Part shown: piece after piece, positions 62,140 through 64,000 of the stretch
Position numbering within the stretch: position 1 is the stretch's first letter
Layout: each line of letters begins with the position of its first letter
Assembly (NCBI GenBank): GCA_023259055.1
Contig: JAHFQZ010000001.1
Coordinates: forward strand, 62,001 to 126,000
DNA: 64,000 nt
Direction of reading: 5' to 3'
From: Nitrosomonadales bacterium
Lineage (GTDB): Bacteria > Pseudomonadota > Gammaproteobacteria > Burkholderiales > Gallionellaceae
Program-made: the position numbers and the translations under genes
The notes under the pieces: model-generated
What the model saw: only the letters and a program-made list of their open reading frames with translations
What the model was told of the DNA's origin: nothing
Database searches by the model: none

Positions 62140-63272
62140 TTCCACCTCGGTTTGAAAGCGCCATCACGTTCAAATTTGTAAAGCCCTTCGAGCCAGCCCA
62201 GGCCAAATAGAGTCAGCACTTGATCGTAGTAGTTATCGGTTCGATCAAGCGGAGAAAGCGCAACGATCCGTTGACTCTGTTGATGCAGCGCTACACTCTG
62301 TTTTGATGCTTTCAGAAAAGGAAGCAGTGCGGATGAAAATCCGGCTGAGGCACTCTCCTTGACAACTCCGCTGGGAGTATTAATTTCACGCAACAGTGTG
62401 CCGTTACTGGCCACGTGTTGTCCCATCGGGGCTAATTTTTTCAGCAGTATATGAGATGCAGGATCCCGGCTGTCCAGCATCCCTGCCCACAAATAGACAC
62501 GGATTGCATTAAAGCCGCTCCCTGACGCTGCTGAATTGTCTGACAGAAATCCTTTCCCTGCCTGATAATCCACCCACTCTGGAACAAAGCCGAGCGGTAC
62601 GGAGCGAACGATAATTTCGAGCGAAGTCTCAGCAATTTTTTTCCACTCAGAGTCAGGATAAATTACCGCGAAGCGGCGCATGATCTGTATCGGCAGGTAG
62701 CTGGGATTAAACCGCCAAGTGGTTTCATCGGCGTGAAAACCTTTCGGTCCGGGTAGAAGTACCAGCCCCAATCCCGGTACTTCCGCCGTTTCCTCCCTCA
62801 GTATTCGCGCAGCCAGAAGCTCGGCAAGAGCGGAATATTTTGGGGTTTTCCACAACCGCCCGGCTTCATTCAGCGCATATGCGGTCCAAAGGTCGGCATC
62901 GGTTGCCGCGTTGCTATCTATCACGCCCCAGCTGCCATCGGCGCGTTTTCCCCAATTCCACGCTGGAAGCTGGCTGGTCAGGTCGCCGCCAGCCAGATTG
63001 GCTTCAACCCACTGCAGGATCAGGTCAAATGAGGCGCGATCATTCGCGATTAACGAAAACATCAGCCCGTAGGCTTGCCCTTCAGAGGTGGTTACATGTT
63101 GCGGAAGTGAGCGGTCGACTACTCGCCCTTCATCGCTGACAAACTTGCTGCGAAAGCTGTTCCATGCCGGCCAGATTTCGCATTTGCTTTCGCTCGCATC
63201 AACGGGGAGCGAACAGGAAAGCAATCCCACGAAAACAAGAAAGATTATTTTGATGGTGGTGCGATGTGACAA
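62124..63272 (-). CDS. bcsZ: Periplasmic endoglucanase BcsZ (GH8)
   Basis: 382 residues. The signal peptide ends near LPVDASES (about 27; LLSC makes a lipobox possible). GH8 catalytic pattern: HVTTSEGQAYGLMFSLIAND with the acid Glu, and NAATDADLWTAYALNEAGRLW with Asp. DNYYDQVLTLFGLGWLEGLY closes the (alpha/alpha)6 barrel. It trims nascent cellulose in the periplasm. The 3' end overlaps the bcsC start, so the two are translationally linked. Confidence 0.93.
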   Translation of the reverse strand: MSHRTTIKIIFLVFVGLLSCSLPVDASESKCEIWPAWNSFRSKFVSDEGRVVDRSLPQHVTTSEGQAYGLMFSLIANDRASFDLILQWVEANLAGGDLTSQLPAWNWGKRADGSWGVIDSNAATDADLWTAYALNEAGRLWKTPKYSALAELLAARILREETAEVPGLGLVLLPGPKGFHADETTWRFNPSYLPIQIMRRFAVIYPDSEWKKIAETSLEIIVRSVPLGFVPEWVDYQAGKGFLSDNSAASGSGFNAIRVYLWAGMLDSRDPASHILLKKLAPMGQHVASNGTLLREINTPSGVVKESASAGFSSALLPFLKASKQSVALHQQSQRIVALSPLDRTDNYYDQVLTLFGLGWLEGLYKFERDGAFKPRWKCTKS

Positions 63273-63817
63273 TTTTCTCCCCTGAGCCGATTTTTCCGCT
63301 GTCAGGACTAGTGCACCCCGATCAAGGTAAAACAGGCATTCTCAAGCAAACGTCCATGCTGGATTATTCAATCCCGGACTAGTGGCCGCGCAACCATTTG
63401 ACCCCCTTGCTTTCCAGCCAGGCGGATTCAGTCAAAACAAATAGACTCGTCCAGCTTTATTGCGTTGGCACAGCCAGTCAGGCCAAATTATAGCCCGACA
63501 AGCCAATTACGCTATACGGTATTTGTCGGCTTCTTTATATTGTCAGTCCGAGGAAGGGCGATGCCGCTTTTTACATCGCTGATCTGAACTACCCTGCCTG
63601 ACGCACACCAGCCAGCCGTTACACCCTTGCATTCTGGTTCGGTAAAAAAATCGCTTGTTATATAATAATCTGCATTAAAATTTTAATAAAAATTCAGGTA
63701 AAAATTTGTAACGGGCGAATTTAGTATGGCGGAATGGAATTGAGAGGTACGGTTTCACTCTAGCTCATTCATTCACGCTCTGCACTAGCTGTCATTAAGC
63801 CCCGAGGGATCGAATTC
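63273..63817. other. 545-base divergent promoter region of the bcs locus
   Basis: It separates bcsZ (minus) from bcsG (plus). An AT-rich patch at about 63655-63710 contains a consensus-like TATAAT at 63661-63666 with an extended TG; a matched -35 is weak (TTCGGT 63638). GGACTAGTG occurs twice (63305 and 63375). No gene seen. Confidence 0.45.
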
Positions 63818-64000
63818 ATGAGCAATACAGCCGCACCAGTACCCGAATCAAACACCACTTCGGCGCCGGCCAGAAACCTCAAGTCTCGCCTTGCCAATAT
63901 TTCGATGGGCATATGGGGCTTCTACTTCATTGCTAAATTGGCCCTGTACTGGAAACAGCTGATTGGCTTCCACACATTGGCAAACCTTGCATTTGCTGCT
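63818..64000 (+). CDS. bcsG: BcsG-like cellulose phosphoethanolamine transferase, cut at window end
   Basis: 61 residues visible, from ATG at 63818 with GAGGG upstream. After a 25-residue Ser/Thr/Ala/Pro-rich leader, NISMGIWGFYFIAKLALYW and FHTLANLAFAA match the N-terminal membrane helix pattern of E. coli BcsG (FYFLVKFGLLW, FHPLLNLVFAA, recalled from memory). BcsG decorates cellulose with phosphoethanolamine. The catalytic domain lies outside the window. Divergent from bcsZ-bcsC. Confidence 0.65.
   Translation, partial: MSNTAAPVPESNTTSAPARNLKSRLANISMGIWGFYFIAKLALYWKQLIGFHTLANLAFAA

Noticed and set aside
63626-63666. TTGCAT paired with TATAAT as a sigma-70 promoter for bcsG
   Set aside because: The spacing is 28 bases, too long; only the -10-like element is noted in the intergenic entry.

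Overview
The window looks like a chromosomal segment of a Gram-negative betaproteobacterium, probably of the Gallionella/Sideroxydans/Nitrosomonadales type. This is an inference from gene content (the yciB-yciI-bolA-ppiC run, a standalone NAD(P)H-hydrate dehydratase, a polyamine/DUF350/DUF4178/SPFH cluster, a bcs cellulose locus) and from several families of dispersed palindromic repeats. No rRNA or tRNA gene was seen. Most of the DNA is fairly GC-rich and densely coding. One stretch, about 30.9-33.6 kb, is visibly AT-richer and looks acquired.

Layout. (1) 1-5.1 kb, minus strand: a signalling operon of PAS histidine kinase, PhnD-like periplasmic lipoprotein and membrane PAS histidine kinase. 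The two kinases share a duplicated catalytic core. (2) 5.3-11.1 kb: housekeeping genes (GNAT, L,D-transpeptidase, tadA, PrxQ/Bcp, PIN-PhoH ATPase, yciB, yciI, bolA, parvulin), closed by a terminator. (3) 11.6-26.3 kb, plus strand: a roughly 15 kb operon of secreted and outer-membrane proteins built from DUF11-type modules, including 1875- and 1684-residue proteins, ending with an OmpA-type peptidoglycan-binding protein. (4) 26.3-28.9 kb, minus strand: phosphohistidine phosphatase-like protein, small membrane protein, YceH, DjlA. (5) 28.9-33.6 kb: accessory region with a ParD/ParE-type toxin-antitoxin pair, an SGNH hydrolase, and a two-gene AT-rich cassette. The cassette encodes a DUF4297/Cap4-like nuclease candidate and a short SMC/Rad50-like ATPase and looks like a Lamassu/ABC-3C-type anti-phage system. 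(6) 33.7-42.8 kb: aldehyde dehydrogenase, exported protein, possible FabMG-type reductase, winged-helix-like protein, DbpA helicase, then a tightly coupled four-gene cluster of one J-domain protein and three unrecognised proteins. (7) 43-49.6 kb: hybrid histidine kinase and purL. (8) 49.6-59.2 kb: nnrD and a polyamine/membrane cluster (two spermidine-synthase-like proteins, SpeD, Tat-exported FAD amine oxidase, DUF350, a 46-residue protein, DUF4178, SPFH/SHOCT), then cytochrome b561. (9) 59.3-64 kb: bcsZ-bcsC on the minus strand, divergent from a bcsG that runs off the right edge.

Best candidates for something new are the nuclease/SMC pair (30952-33596), the J-domain four-gene cluster (40272-42806), the DUF11 surface operon with three stacked hairpins inside a reading frame (14678-14799), and the polyamine/SPFH cluster whose genes are bracketed by GTAGGG palindromes that supply stop codons. 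All functional calls are from reading the sequence; no database search was run.
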